Positions 1-8,378 of a stretch of 64,000 nucleotides of DNA are shown here, piece by piece (within the stretch, counting starts at the first letter, position 1; each line of letters starts with the position of its first letter). The notes under the pieces are model-generated. The model searched no databases, was not told the origin of the DNA, and saw only the letters and a program-made list of their open reading frames with translations. Position numbers and translations under genes: made by a program. Origin of the DNA: Pseudomonas sp. GM79 (GTDB lineage Bacteria; Pseudomonadota; Gammaproteobacteria; Pseudomonadales; Pseudomonadaceae); assembly GCF_000282495.1 (NCBI RefSeq), contig NZ_AKJE01000066.1, forward strand, positions 26,336-90,335. Direction: 5' to 3'.

Positions 1-1
1 A

Positions 2-571
2 GTGGCGATCGTCGGTACCTCGGGTTCGGGCAAAAGTACCTTGCTCAACCTGCTGGGCGGCCTCGATACGCCGACCAAGGGCAGCGTCTGGCTGGCCGGT
101 GAAGAGCTCTCGGCGCTGAACGAAAAGGCCCGTGGCCTGCTGCGCAATCGGTCGCTGGGTTTCGTTTACCAGTTCCACCACTTGCTGCCTGAGTTCACCG
201 CGCTGGAAAACGTCTGCATGCCGTTGCTGATCGGTAAAACCGCGATCCCTGAAGCACGTCAGCGTGCGACGGCGTTGCTGGAGCGGGTAGGGCTGGGCCA
301 TCGTCTGGAGCACAAACCTGCGGAATTGTCCGGTGGAGAACGCCAGCGTGTGGCCATTGCCCGTGCCCTGGTGAATAAGCCAGGCCTGGTGATGCTCGAC
401 GAGCCGACCGGCAACCTCGACTCCCACACCGCCCAGGGCATTCAGGATTTGATGCTGGAACTCAGCACCTCGATGCGCACCGCGTTCCTGGTGGTGACCC
501 ACGACATGAACCTGGCCCGCCAGATGGATCGCGTCCTGCATTTGCAGGAAGGTTACCTGACACCCATCTGA
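2..571 (+). CDS. lolD: Lipoprotein-releasing ABC transporter ATPase LolD (5' partial)
   Basis: This is the ATPase of the LolCDE complex, which extracts mature outer-membrane lipoproteins from the inner membrane and hands them to LolA. The visible 189 residues start just before the Walker A motif (GTSGSGKST). The LolD-typical Q-loop region FVYQFHHLLPEF, the signature LSGGERQRVAIARAL and Walker B VMLDEPTGNLD follow. The first GTG is an internal codon: family members carry roughly 35-40 more residues, which lie off the left edge, so the gene is cut by the window and not truncated. lolE follows, with a hairpin in between. Family assignment is firm. Confidence 0.95.
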   Translation: MAIVGTSGSGKSTLLNLLGGLDTPTKGSVWLAGEELSALNEKARGLLRNRSLGFVYQFHHLLPEFTALENVCMPLLIGKTAIPEARQRATALLERVGLGHRLEHKPAELSGGERQRVAIARALVNKPGLVMLDEPTGNLDSHTAQGIQDLMLELSTSMRTAFLVVTHDMNLARQMDRVLHLQEGYLTPI

Positions 572-580
572 TTGACCGAA

Positions 581-621
581 ACCCGGCGTACTGAACAGTA
601 CGTCGGGTCTTTTATTTTTAT
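581..621 (+). terminator. Hairpin plus T-rich tail between lolD and lolE
   Basis: A 13-bp stem (ACCCGGCGTACTG at 581-593 and CAGTACGTCGGGT at 596-608, with one G-T wobble) is followed by CTTTTATTTTTAT. It has the form of an intrinsic terminator. It lies inside the lolD-lolE operon, 9 bases after the lolD stop, so it may only partly terminate and lower lolE transcription. Confidence 0.6.
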
Positions 622-635
622 ACGGTGCCCAGCGA

Positions 636-1880
636 ATGTTCAGACCGTTATCGATCTTTATCGGCGCGCGCTATACCCGCGCCAAGCGCCGCAATCGCTT
701 TGTTTCCTTCATCTCGATGACCTCGATGATTGGCCTCGCCCTGGGCGTGTTGGCGATGATCGTGGTGTTGTCGGTAATGAACGGCTTCCAGCGCGAAATG
801 AGCTCGCGCATCCTCGGCATGGTGCCCCACGCGACCATCGTCGGCGTGAACCCGATCGACGATTGGCAGCCGGTGGCCGCCGCGGCGATGAAAAATCCTG
901 AAGTGACGGCGGCGGTGCCGTTCACCGAGATGGAAGGCATGCTGTCCTACAAGGGCACGATGCAGCCGATCCAGGTCAGCGGTGTCGACCCGGCGCTGGA
1001 AGGCAAGGTGTCGATCGTTGCCAAGCACATTGTTCAGGGGCGTCTCGACGCCTTGAAGCCGGGCGAGTTTGGCGTGGTGATCGGTGAGATCACCGCAAGA
1101 CGCTTTCGCTTGAACGTCGGCGACAAGATCACCCTGATCGTGCCGGAAATCAGCACCGCACCGGGCGGGATTACCCCGCGCATGCAACGACTGAACGTGG
1201 TGGGCGTGTTCAAGGTTGGCGCCGAGCTGGATGGCTCCATGGCGCTGATCCACGTCGCCGATGCCGCGCAGATGCAACACTGGCAGCCGAATCAGGTGCA
1301 AAGCGTGCGCCTTGCGGTGAAGGATCTGTACGCCGCGCCGCAAGTGTCGAGCGACATCGCGACAGGCCTGGGCGCTGCCTACAAGGCTGACGACTGGACC
1401 CACACCCAGGGCAGTCTGTTCAGCGCGATGAAGATGGAAAAAACCATGATCGGACTGCTGTTGCTGATGATCGTCGCGGTGGCGGCGTTCAATATCATTG
1501 CGACCCTGATCATGGTGGTGAACGACAAGGGCGCGGACATCGCGATCCTGCGCACCATCGGCGCGACACCTCGGCAGATCATGGCGATCTTCATGGTGCA
1601 GGGCACGGTGATCGGGGTTGTCGGCACCTTGATTGGCGGCGTACTGGGCGTGATCGCAGCGCTGAACGTCAGTGAACTGGTGGGCTGGATGGAGCGGGTC
1701 AGCGGGCAACACATCTTCAGTTCCGACGTGTACTTTGTCAGTAACTTGCCTTCGGAACTGCAGGGCGCGGATGTGTTGTTGATCTGTTCCGCCGGTTTCA
1801 TCATGAGCTTTTTGGCGACGGTGTATCCGGCTTGGCGGGCGGCGAAAGTGGAGCCGGCCACGGCGTTGCGGTATTCGTAA
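636..1880 (+). CDS. lolE: Lipoprotein-releasing system permease LolE
   Basis: This 414-residue inner-membrane permease belongs to the LolC/LolE family. The N-terminal membrane segment near residues 25-50 (SMIGLALGVLAMIVVLSVMNG) is typical of the family. A large periplasmic domain follows, then three C-terminal membrane segments between about residues 265 and 405. It contains the cytoplasmic coupling stretch KGADIAILRTIGATPRQI seen in MacB/LolC/E permeases. LolC and LolE are paralogues; lolE is chosen because in Pseudomonas and enterics the gene after lolD is lolE. It acts with LolD in lipoprotein release. Confidence 0.9.
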   Translation: MFRPLSIFIGARYTRAKRRNRFVSFISMTSMIGLALGVLAMIVVLSVMNGFQREMSSRILGMVPHATIVGVNPIDDWQPVAAAAMKNPEVTAAVPFTEMEGMLSYKGTMQPIQVSGVDPALEGKVSIVAKHIVQGRLDALKPGEFGVVIGEITARRFRLNVGDKITLIVPEISTAPGGITPRMQRLNVVGVFKVGAELDGSMALIHVADAAQMQHWQPNQVQSVRLAVKDLYAAPQVSSDIATGLGAAYKADDWTHTQGSLFSAMKMEKTMIGLLLLMIVAVAAFNIIATLIMVVNDKGADIAILRTIGATPRQIMAIFMVQGTVIGVVGTLIGGVLGVIAALNVSELVGWMERVSGQHIFSSDVYFVSNLPSELQGADVLLICSAGFIMSFLATVYPAWRAAKVEPATALRYS

Positions 1881-1892
1881 GTCATTCCATCG

Positions 1893-1930
1893 TTTTTGCG
1901 GGCAAGCCTCGTTCTTACAGGGGCTTGTCG
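1893..1930. repeat. Degenerate REP-like singlet
   Basis: TTTTGCGGGCAAGCCTCG followed by TTCTTACAG resembles the GCGGGCAAGC...CTCCCACAG form of the Pseudomonas REP element seen elsewhere in the window, but several positions differ. It sits between the convergent ends of lolE and trhP. Confidence 0.35.
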
Positions 1931-3268
1931 CTAACTCAAGCTGACATCGCGCATTAACAACCCAAAGCGCAAATCCACCGCGTCCGGTATTGGTAAATAC
2001 ACCGTGTGCCCATCCCCCGGCGCCACTTCAATGGCCTCGCCTTTGACGTTCTGCAACTGATGCAAGTCGAAGTGGAAATTACCCTTGGGCGTCATCAGTT
2101 CCATGTGATCGCCCAGACCAAAGCGATTCTTTACCCGCACCTCGGCCAGCCGATCCCGGCGTTCGCCAGTTAGCTCGCCCACGAACTGCTGACGCTCTGA
2201 AACCGAGCTGCCGTTCTGGTAATTCTGATATTCGTCATGCACATGTCGACGCAGAAAACCTTCGGTATAGCCACGTTGGGCCAGGGATTCCAGGTCGGTC
2301 ATCAAGCTGCGATCAAACGCTCGGCCAGCCACCGCATCATCGATTGCGCGGCGATACACCTGGGTGGTGCGCGCGCAATAGAAGTGCGATTTGGTCCGGC
2401 CTTCGATCTTCAATGAATGCACGCCCATCTGCGTCAGGCGCTCGACATGCTGCACGGCGCGCAGGTCCTTGGCGTTCATGATGTAGGTGCCGTGTTCATC
2501 CTCGAATGCCGGCATCAGTTCGTCAGGGCGATTGGCTTCTTGTAGCAGGAACACTTGATCGGTCGGCGCGCCGATGCCCAGGGTCGGTTCGGGACGGAAC
2601 TGCTGAACGATTTCGCCCAGCTGATTTTCGCTGGCCGGTGTCGCCGAGTATTTCCAGCGACAGGCGTTGGTGCAACTGCCCTGATTGGCGTCGCGCTTGT
2701 TCATATAGCCCGACAACAGACAGCGCCCGGAATAGGCCATGCACAACGCGCCGTGGACGAACACTTCCAGCTCCATCGCCGGGACCTGCTGGCGGATTTC
2801 TGCGATCTCTTCCAGCGACAGTTCGCGGGACAGGATGATCCGGCTCAAGCCCTGTTGCTGCCAGAACTCGACGCTGGCCCAGTTCACCGTGTTGGCCTGC
2901 ACTGACAAGTGGATCGGCATCTGCGGGAAGTGCCGGCGCACCAGCATGATCAGGCCCGGGTCGGACATGATCAGCGCGTCCGGCGCCATGGCGATCACCG
3001 GTTCCAGGTCTTTCAAGAATGTTTTGAGCTTGGCGTTGTGCGGGGCGATGTTCACCACCACATAGAAACGCTTGCCCTGGGCCTGGGCCTCGGCGATGCC
3101 GAGCGCGAGGTTGGCGTGATCGAATTCGTTGTTGCGCACCCGCAGGCTGTAGCGCGGCTGGCCGGCGTACACCGCGTCGGCGCCATAGGCGAAGGCATAA
3201 CGCATGTTTTTCAGGGTGCCGGCGGGGGCGAGCAGTTCCGGGGGCGTGAGCGTTATGGTGCTGGTCAT
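1931..3268 (-). CDS. trhP: tRNA 5-hydroxyuridine synthesis protein TrhP (U32 peptidase family)
   Basis: This 445-residue protein matches E. coli YegQ/TrhP closely along its whole length: PELLAPAGTLKNMRYAFAYG at the start, the family block ELEVFVHGALCMAYSGRC, the CTNACRW cysteine block and HSLKIEGRTKSHFYC. TrhP-type U32 proteins act in prephenate-dependent hydroxylation of U34 in tRNAs, the first step towards cmo5U. Despite the family name no protease activity is expected. The ATG at 3268 is chosen. The frame opens 9 codons earlier with TTG, and neither start has a strong ribosome binding site. Confidence 0.88.
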   Translation of the reverse strand: MTSTITLTPPELLAPAGTLKNMRYAFAYGADAVYAGQPRYSLRVRNNEFDHANLALGIAEAQAQGKRFYVVVNIAPHNAKLKTFLKDLEPVIAMAPDALIMSDPGLIMLVRRHFPQMPIHLSVQANTVNWASVEFWQQQGLSRIILSRELSLEEIAEIRQQVPAMELEVFVHGALCMAYSGRCLLSGYMNKRDANQGSCTNACRWKYSATPASENQLGEIVQQFRPEPTLGIGAPTDQVFLLQEANRPDELMPAFEDEHGTYIMNAKDLRAVQHVERLTQMGVHSLKIEGRTKSHFYCARTTQVYRRAIDDAVAGRAFDRSLMTDLESLAQRGYTEGFLRRHVHDEYQNYQNGSSVSERQQFVGELTGERRDRLAEVRVKNRFGLGDHMELMTPKGNFHFDLHQLQNVKGEAIEVAPGDGHTVYLPIPDAVDLRFGLLMRDVSLS

Positions 3269-3430
3269 GGCAGTGTCGATCGCAAAAGCCGGCAAGGGTA
3301 AGCGGCTTGCCCGCGGGGTTTATTGATCTGGATCTATGCTTGATGAAAAACGGATGGCACTCGCGCGAGCCGTGGCGGACTAAACATCAAGACGCGCGTT
3401 GGCGCCCCTGTGCACTGACATGGATTGGAC

Positions 3431-4492
3431 ATGAACGAAACGAAGCTGCAAAACACCTCGCTGATGGTCTTGCTGACGCTGGTGAGCATCGCCTTCATCT
3501 GGATTCTGCTGCCGTTTTACGGCGCGGTGTTCTGGGCAGTCATTCTCGGTATTCTGTTTGCGCCGTTGCAGCATCAGCTGCAACGCAAGTTCGGCTGGCC
3601 CCGCAATCTCACGGCCCTGTGCACCTTGATTCTCTGTGTGCTGATCGCGATCTTGCCGGTGATCACCATCAGTACCTTGCTGGTTCAAGAAGGCGCGGCG
3701 CTCTACAACAGAATCGAAAGCGGTGAATTGGACATTGCCGGGTATGTGTCGCAGTTCAAGCAAAGCCTGCCGCCGTACATTCAGTACTTGCTTGATCGTT
3801 TCGGCATGGGCGAGCTGAGCGGGCTACGGGAAAAAATCATCAAGAGCACGATGCAAGGCAGCCAGTTTGTCGCGACCAAGGCGTTCAGTTTTGGGCAGGG
3901 GACTTTTCAATTCGTGGTGAGTTTTTTCGTCATGCTGTACTTGCTGTTTTTCTTCCTGCGAGACGGGTCCGAACTGGCGCGCAAAGTACGCGCGGCGATA
4001 CCCCTGGAAGATACCCAGAAGCGCCGTTTGCAACTCAAGTTCAATCGCGTGGTGCGGGCCACGGTGAAGGGCAACGTGGTGGTGGCGATCACGCAAGGGG
4101 CATTGGGTGGTTTTATTTTCTGGTTTCTGGACATCCCGAGCGTGCTGCTCTGGGCGGTGTTGATGGCGTTTCTGTCGCTGTTGCCGGCGGTGGGCGCGGG
4201 GATCGTCTGGATACCGGTGGCGGCATATTTCCTGTTCAGCGGAGCGATGTGGCAGGCCACGGTGCTCATCTTGTTCGGCGTGTTCGTGATCGGCCTGGTG
4301 GACAACGTTCTGCGACCGATCCTGGTGGGCAAGGACACTAAAATGCCGGACTACCTGATCCTCATCTCGACCCTGGGTGGCCTGGCGCTTTTTGGCCTGA
4401 ACGGTTTTGTCATCGGGCCGTTGATCGCGGCGTTGTTCGTGTCGAGCTGGGCGATTTTCATCGATTCCAAGCCCAAGGTTCAGCTGCCTTAA
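3431..4492 (+). CDS. AI-2E/PerM family membrane transporter
   Basis: This 353-residue polytopic protein belongs to the AI-2E (PerM/TqsA-like) exporter family. It has paired N-terminal membrane helices (about residues 10-80), a polar middle section, and a C-terminal membrane bundle with the family stretches LLPAVGAGIVWIPVAAY and VIGLVDNVLRPILVGKDTKMPDYLILISTLGGLALFG. Members have been linked to autoinducer-2 export, Na+/H+ exchange or other substrates, so the cargo cannot be read from sequence. The ATG at 3431 is preferred to an upstream TTG at 3425. The 3' end overlaps the next convergent gene by four bases. Confidence 0.82.
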   Translation: MNETKLQNTSLMVLLTLVSIAFIWILLPFYGAVFWAVILGILFAPLQHQLQRKFGWPRNLTALCTLILCVLIAILPVITISTLLVQEGAALYNRIESGELDIAGYVSQFKQSLPPYIQYLLDRFGMGELSGLREKIIKSTMQGSQFVATKAFSFGQGTFQFVVSFFVMLYLLFFFLRDGSELARKVRAAIPLEDTQKRRLQLKFNRVVRATVKGNVVVAITQGALGGFIFWFLDIPSVLLWAVLMAFLSLLPAVGAGIVWIPVAAYFLFSGAMWQATVLILFGVFVIGLVDNVLRPILVGKDTKMPDYLILISTLGGLALFGLNGFVIGPLIAALFVSSWAIFIDSKPKVQLP

Positions 4493-4671
4493 GCGCTGAG
4501 CTGGCCTGAGTCGATACGTTGCGACAGGGCTTGGGCGGCGGGAAGCGAGGTGAGCGGGCCGCTGATCGGTTCGCCGTCCTGCACCAGATACCAACAGGCA
4601 AGCAATCCTCGCGCTCTGAGTTGTGCGGGAACGGCGCTGCCGATAACGGACATGATCTGAATCTGGGCCAT
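4489..4671 (-). CDS. Small conserved-type hypothetical protein (60 aa)
   Basis: A 60-residue product beginning MAQIQIMSVIGS. The start at 4671 is set by a GGAGGT ribosome binding site a few bases upstream; an in-frame ATG at 4683 overlaps that site and is less likely. There is no signal peptide or recognisable domain. The last four bases overlap the convergent permease gene. Its strong binding site and normal codon use suggest a real gene. Function unknown. Confidence 0.6.
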   Translation of the reverse strand: MAQIQIMSVIGSAVPAQLRARGLLACWYLVQDGEPISGPLTSLPAAQALSQRIDSGQLSA

Positions 4672-4771
4672 AAGTACCTCCATTAATCTATGGAGCTACC
4701 TTACGGATCGGACGCTTGAACGGACAATCAACGCTTTCGATAGTCGTCATTGATGCCAATGAGTTCTGCGG

Positions 4772-4966
4772 TCAATCCACCACTAGATCGAGCATATGCA
4801 CCACTTCCTGCTCATTGAGCAGGCCTTTGCGCACCAGGTTTTCTGCCAGCAGCGAAAGAAATTTTGCGCTGCGATGGCCTTCCAGGTGTTTGAGTTCGGT
4901 CAGTGCGTTGTACACCTTGCCGGAAGTGCACAAGCCGACAATGCGATGCGGGTTTTGTGTGGGCAT
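4772..4966 (-). CDS. Small hypothetical protein (64 aa)
   Basis: A 64-residue product starting MPTQNPHRIVGLCTSGKVYN and ending with an acidic helix (NEQEVVHMLDLVVD). The ATG at 4966 has AAGGA eight bases upstream and is preferred to the start at 5014. The second half is predicted to be mainly helical (AKFLSLLAENLVRKGLLNEQ). No domain is recognised. It lies on the same strand as the preceding small gene, with about 100 bases between them. Confidence 0.55.
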   Translation of the reverse strand: MPTQNPHRIVGLCTSGKVYNALTELKHLEGHRSAKFLSLLAENLVRKGLLNEQEVVHMLDLVVD

Positions 4967-5116
4967 GAAGGTCGTCCTTGTTTTTATCAACCTGTTGTTT
5001 ACGGACAGATCCAAGCTTGCGGATCGGACATGACATAAATATGACCAACTTTACCTGCCGGTACTGTCCCGACAGCGACCTTGACGAGATTTATTCAGAC
5101 TTCGTCCGGCCAGTGG

Positions 5117-5150
5117 TCACAAAAAAGGCCCCGCTTTTAAAGCGGGGCCT
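5117..5150 (-). terminator. Intrinsic terminator of the Tyr/Pro-rich exported protein gene
   Basis: AGGCCCCGCT and AGCGGGGCCT form a perfect 10-bp stem around a 5-base loop at 5126-5150. On the minus strand the stem is followed by a run of Ts (AAAAAA on the plus strand), just past the stop at 5161. Confidence 0.85.
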
Positions 5151-5160
5151 GATGAACGTG

Positions 5161-5535
5161 TTACCAGCGGTCGCCACGATAATAACCATGGGGAGGGCCG
5201 TAATAGCCGCGTGGTGGACCATACCCGCGTGGCGGACCGTAATAGATCGGTGCCGGGCGGTAGTACATCGGTTGTTGAACATAGACCGGCGCCGGTTGGT
5301 AATAAACAGGCGGTGGCTGCACGTACACCGGTTGTGGCTGAACGTAGACCGGTTGCTCCACATACACTGGACGGTCGCGGCTGATTATTGCTGAGCCAAT
5401 GATTGCCGAGCCGACGATCGCACCAAACACAGCCGGACCTTCCCAGCCGCCATGACCATGACCACCTGCTTCTGCCTGCCCTGCGATAGCAAGAGCACCG
5501 ATCAGCAAGGCTACTGTGGGAATTTTACGGATCAT
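5161..5535 (-). CDS. Exported Tyr/Pro/Gln-rich repeat protein
   Basis: A 124-residue protein with a clear signal peptide (RKIPTVALLIGALAIAGQAEA, cleavage after about residue 22). A His/Gly patch and a glycine-alternating hydrophobic stretch (GAIVGSAIIGSAII, about residues 38-52) come next, possibly a glycine-zipper-like membrane segment. From residue 56 on the protein is low complexity: PVYVQPQPVYVQPPP-type units, then RGYGPPRGYYGPPHGYY. Similar short PVYV-rich exported proteins occur in pseudomonads without known function. It probably sits in the periplasm or envelope. It is a single-gene unit closed by its own terminator. Confidence 0.7.
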   Translation of the reverse strand: MIRKIPTVALLIGALAIAGQAEAGGHGHGGWEGPAVFGAIVGSAIIGSAIISRDRPVYVEQPVYVQPQPVYVQPPPVYYQPAPVYVQQPMYYRPAPIYYGPPRGYGPPRGYYGPPHGYYRGDRW

Positions 5536-5773
5536 GATAAGTCCTCGTTCTTCGACCCGGCGCTCGCGTCTGCAATAGACACAAGTTGTCGCGGGGATAC
5601 TTCTAAGACAGCATTTTTTTGAAAATCAGCACAGCCGTTGGGTAAATTTTGTGTAAGGTCTGTACCGGCTTCTTTACGGCTGTGTGCCAAGTGCAGACTG
5701 GCTTTTATGATCAATCAGAACCGGTGAAGTGGCTAATCCCGTCCATCCGAAAGTGCTATTGAAGGAGATTCCA

Positions 5774-6592
5774 ATGCAGATGAACCCCAACAGAGACACT
5801 CAGCTGTGCATGTCGCTCTCGGGGCGCCCCGGCAATTTCGGCCTGCGGTTTCATAACCATCTGTACGAACAACTGGGCCTGAATTTTTACTACAAAGCCT
5901 TCAGCAGCCAGGACTTGCCGGGCGCCGTGGGCGGCATCCGCGCCTTGGGCATCCGGGGGTGCGGGGTGTCGATGCCGTTCAAGGAAGCTTGTATTGCGTT
6001 GGTCGATGAGCTGGATGCATCGGCTGAGGCCATCCAATCGATCAACACTATCGTCAACACCAACGGTCACCTCAAGGCCTACAACACCGATTACATTGCC
6101 ATCGCCCAGTTGCTTGAAACCCATCAGGTGCCCAAGGATTCGACCTTTGCCCTGCGTGGCAGTGGCGGCATGGCCAAGGCTGTGGCCAGTGCCTTGCGCG
6201 ATGGCGGCTACAAAAACGGCCTGATCGTGGCTCGTAACGAGCGTGCCGGACGTGCCTTGGCTGAATCGTTGGGTTATCACTGGCAGGCGGAGTTGGGCGC
6301 TCAACGCCCACAGATGCTGATCAACGTCACGCCCATCGGCATGACCGGCGGGCCGGAGGCCGATCAACTGGCGTTTGAGCCTGACGCTATCGCTGCGGCG
6401 GAAACTGTCTTCGATGTGGTGGCGATCCCCTCGGAAACACCGCTGATCGTGCGCGGTCGTGCCGAAGGCAAGCGGGTGATCACCGGGCTGGAAGTGATTG
6501 CGATCCAGGCACTGGAACAGTTCGTGTTGTACACCGGCGTGCGGCCGACCGATGAGCAGTTCCAGCAAGCCGTGGCGTTTGCCCGCAGCTGA
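5774..6592 (+). CDS. Shikimate 5-dehydrogenase-like protein
   Basis: This 272-residue protein has the two-domain fold of the AroE superfamily. The N-terminal catalytic domain contains GCGVSMPFKE (the lysine of the SMPFK motif is the catalytic one) and the NTDY motif with the catalytic Asp. The nucleotide-binding part has LRGSGGMAKAV in place of the usual GAGGAxxA loop. It belongs to the HI0607/YdiB-like side branch, not the main biosynthetic aroE, so its substrate is uncertain. The ATG at 5774 has a GGAGA site at ideal spacing and is preferred to a GTG at 5729. Confidence 0.78.
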   Translation: MQMNPNRDTQLCMSLSGRPGNFGLRFHNHLYEQLGLNFYYKAFSSQDLPGAVGGIRALGIRGCGVSMPFKEACIALVDELDASAEAIQSINTIVNTNGHLKAYNTDYIAIAQLLETHQVPKDSTFALRGSGGMAKAVASALRDGGYKNGLIVARNERAGRALAESLGYHWQAELGAQRPQMLINVTPIGMTGGPEADQLAFEPDAIAAAETVFDVVAIPSETPLIVRGRAEGKRVITGLEVIAIQALEQFVLYTGVRPTDEQFQQAVAFARS

Positions 6593-6625
6593 TCATTCCC
6601 AAATATTCGTTGGATGTCCCGGCCC

Positions 6626-6708
6626 TTTCGCGAGCAAGCCCGCTCCCACACTTGACCGCATTAGTCTGAATCAAATTGGTCGCCTGTGGGAGCGGGCTTG
6701 CTCGCGAA
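6626..6708. repeat. REPIN (inverted REP pair)
   Basis: TTCGCGAGCAAGCCCGCTCC at 6627-6646 and its inverse ending GGGCTTGCTCGCGAA at 6685-6708 form an inverted REP pair. It lies in the 316-base gap between the shikimate-dehydrogenase-like gene and the cupin gene. Confidence 0.9.
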
Positions 6709-6771
6709 GGTGGAGTCACATCCTGCCGCAATGCGACTGGCGGATCGCTGCCCGAGGATCAGCGCTGAACC

Positions 6772-6794
6772 TGTGGGAGCGAGCCTGCTCGCAA
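6772..6794. repeat. Degenerate REP singlet
   Basis: TGTGGGAGCGAGCCTGCTCG differs from the consensus by an A and a C in the stem. It stands alone about 65 bases past the preceding REPIN in the same gap. Confidence 0.7.
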
Positions 6795-6908
6795 TTGCCG
6801 CGGCCCGGTCTCCTGCCAATCCCCATTCCCTTGCCCGCGAATATCCCCGCCTATACTGGCCACCAGCAAGCGAAGACTTGCTTTCCAGCCACCGTGACCG
6901 AGGTTTTC

Positions 6909-7427
6909 ATGCATCCCGCCATTCTCAACCTGGATCAGGCCGAACTTTTACCGCTGCCCGAAGAGTTTGCTCCCACTGGAGACGCTGCCGGCCGCTATCA
7001 GCAACGCCTGGCCCGCATCGGCCAGCAACTGGGCGCGCAAAAGCTGGGTTATCGGTTGTATGCCCTTGAGCCAGGCATGCGTGGCAGTCCTTTTCATAAC
7101 CATCGGGTCAATGAGGAGATGTTCTACATCGTGGCCGGGGAGGGGGAGATTCGCCTGGGTGCCGAACGCTTTCCGATCCGCGCTGGTGATGTGATTGCCT
7201 GCCCGGCGGGTGGTCCTGAAGCCGCGCACCAGATCATCAACACCAGCAACGGCGAATTGCGCTATCTGGCGGTCAGCAGTCAGCAATCACCGGACATTTG
7301 CGAATACCCGGATTCCGGCAAATACGTGGTGATGGACGACTTCAAGGTCGATGCCCAGGGCAATGCTTCAGGCTTCGTCGCCGTCGCCAGGCAGGCCGAT
7401 GGCGTGGATTATTGGGATGGGGAGTAG
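6909..7427 (+). CDS. Cupin-domain protein
   Basis: A 172-residue single-domain cupin. Motif 1 is seen around residues 57-72 (GSPFHNHRVNEEMFYIVAGEG, with two His and a Glu as likely metal ligands). Motif 2 follows in PIRAGDVIACPAGGPEAAHQ with the second His. A C-terminal tail ends in VDYWDGE, as in small cupins annotated as auxin-binding or sugar-isomerase-like. The enzyme activity cannot be predicted. The ATG at 6909 begins the conserved part; the frame is open upstream only through the repeat region. Confidence 0.78.
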   Translation: MHPAILNLDQAELLPLPEEFAPTGDAAGRYQQRLARIGQQLGAQKLGYRLYALEPGMRGSPFHNHRVNEEMFYIVAGEGEIRLGAERFPIRAGDVIACPAGGPEAAHQIINTSNGELRYLAVSSQQSPDICEYPDSGKYVVMDDFKVDAQGNASGFVAVARQADGVDYWDGE

Positions 7428-7480
7428 CCTCATCGGTGGGAGCAGCTGTATTAATTACTCTTGTGATCACTGAAGATCCA

Positions 7481-7572
7481 ATGTGGGAGCGGGCTTGCTC
7501 GCGAAAGCGGTCTGTCAGTCATATTGATGCAAGATATGCCGCCGCCTTCGCGAGCAAGCCCGCTCCCACATT
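7481..7572. repeat. REPIN (inverted REP pair)
   Basis: Arms at 7482-7505 (GGGAGCGGGCTTGCTCGCGA) and 7547-7570 (inverse) flank a 41-base spacer. It sits between the convergent cupin and yceH genes. Confidence 0.9.
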
Positions 7573-7590
7573 CAGAATGTCGCGACCAGT

Positions 7591-8238
7591 CTATTCGAGG
7601 CGTGCCAAGCGCTCTTCCAGCGCCGCAATCCGCGCTTCAAGCTCTTCGATTCGCTCAACCGACACACCACCACTGGCGCCACGCTCCACAGGATTTTGCC
7701 GGGCAGCCAGGATCACTTCGATATCCGCCGGATCGCCCAGTGCATGCATGTAACGGTCTTCGCGCTGGCCGGCCTGGCGCGGGATCAACAGCGCCAGACC
7801 CCTGGCGATCAAGCGCTCCAGTTGATGCACCACCTGCTCGGCATCTTCGAAGTCATGCATGCGGCCGCTGCGGGTCAGCAGTTCGTTGACCGTCTGCGGG
7901 CCGCGCAGAAATAACAGCCCCGTCAGAATCACCTGCGCCGGCACCAGTTCCAGCGCCTTGTCGACCCGATGTTCCCAACGGTCAGCACGGCTGCCCATTA
8001 CCAGTCGGGTGAAACCACGACCTTCCAGAACGCGCAGGCTCTGGCCGACCTGGCCCTGGCTGAGGTTCATTACCGGTTCGCGGCTGGTTTTCTGGTTGCA
8101 GGCAATCACCAGCGCATTAAGCGTCAGCGGATAGGTTTCCGGGCTGGTGGCCTGTTTCTCGATCAACGAGCCCAGAATGCGGATTTCCGTGCTGTTGAGC
8201 CGCGGTTCGTCGGAGGTCGTTTCTTGCTCAGTGCTCAT
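7591..8238 (-). CDS. yceH: YceH family protein (DUF480)
   Basis: A 215-residue member of the YceH/DUF480 family, two tandem winged-helix-like domains of unknown function. Diagnostic stretches are LNSTEIRILGSLIEKQATSP near the start, NALVIACNQKTSREPVM, and LFLRGPQTVNELLTRSGRMH in the second domain. A C-terminal coiled-coil tail (VERIEELEARIAALEERLARLE, about residues 193-215) is typical. The fold suggests nucleic-acid binding, but no target is known. Confidence 0.85.
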   Translation of the reverse strand: MSTEQETTSDEPRLNSTEIRILGSLIEKQATSPETYPLTLNALVIACNQKTSREPVMNLSQGQVGQSLRVLEGRGFTRLVMGSRADRWEHRVDKALELVPAQVILTGLLFLRGPQTVNELLTRSGRMHDFEDAEQVVHQLERLIARGLALLIPRQAGQREDRYMHALGDPADIEVILAARQNPVERGASGGVSVERIEELEARIAALEERLARLE

Positions 8239-8378
8239 CGCGCTTTTCCCTATGCAGTCGAAGCATGCAGTCGAAGCCGCCTAGCCTAATCCTTGCAGGA
8301 TAAAAGACAAGCCGCAGGGCGGTCGGGCATGGCTATAATCGCTCCACGTTTTTACTCCTGTCACCACACGAGACCATC

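Noticed and set aside
648..1712. 354-codon open frame opposite lolE
   Set aside because: His/Asp/Gln-rich shadow of a certain gene.
5532..5714. 60-codon minus-strand open frame upstream of the Tyr/Pro-rich gene
   Set aside because: It occupies the promoter region, has no good ribosome binding site or domain, and overlaps the start of the downstream gene.
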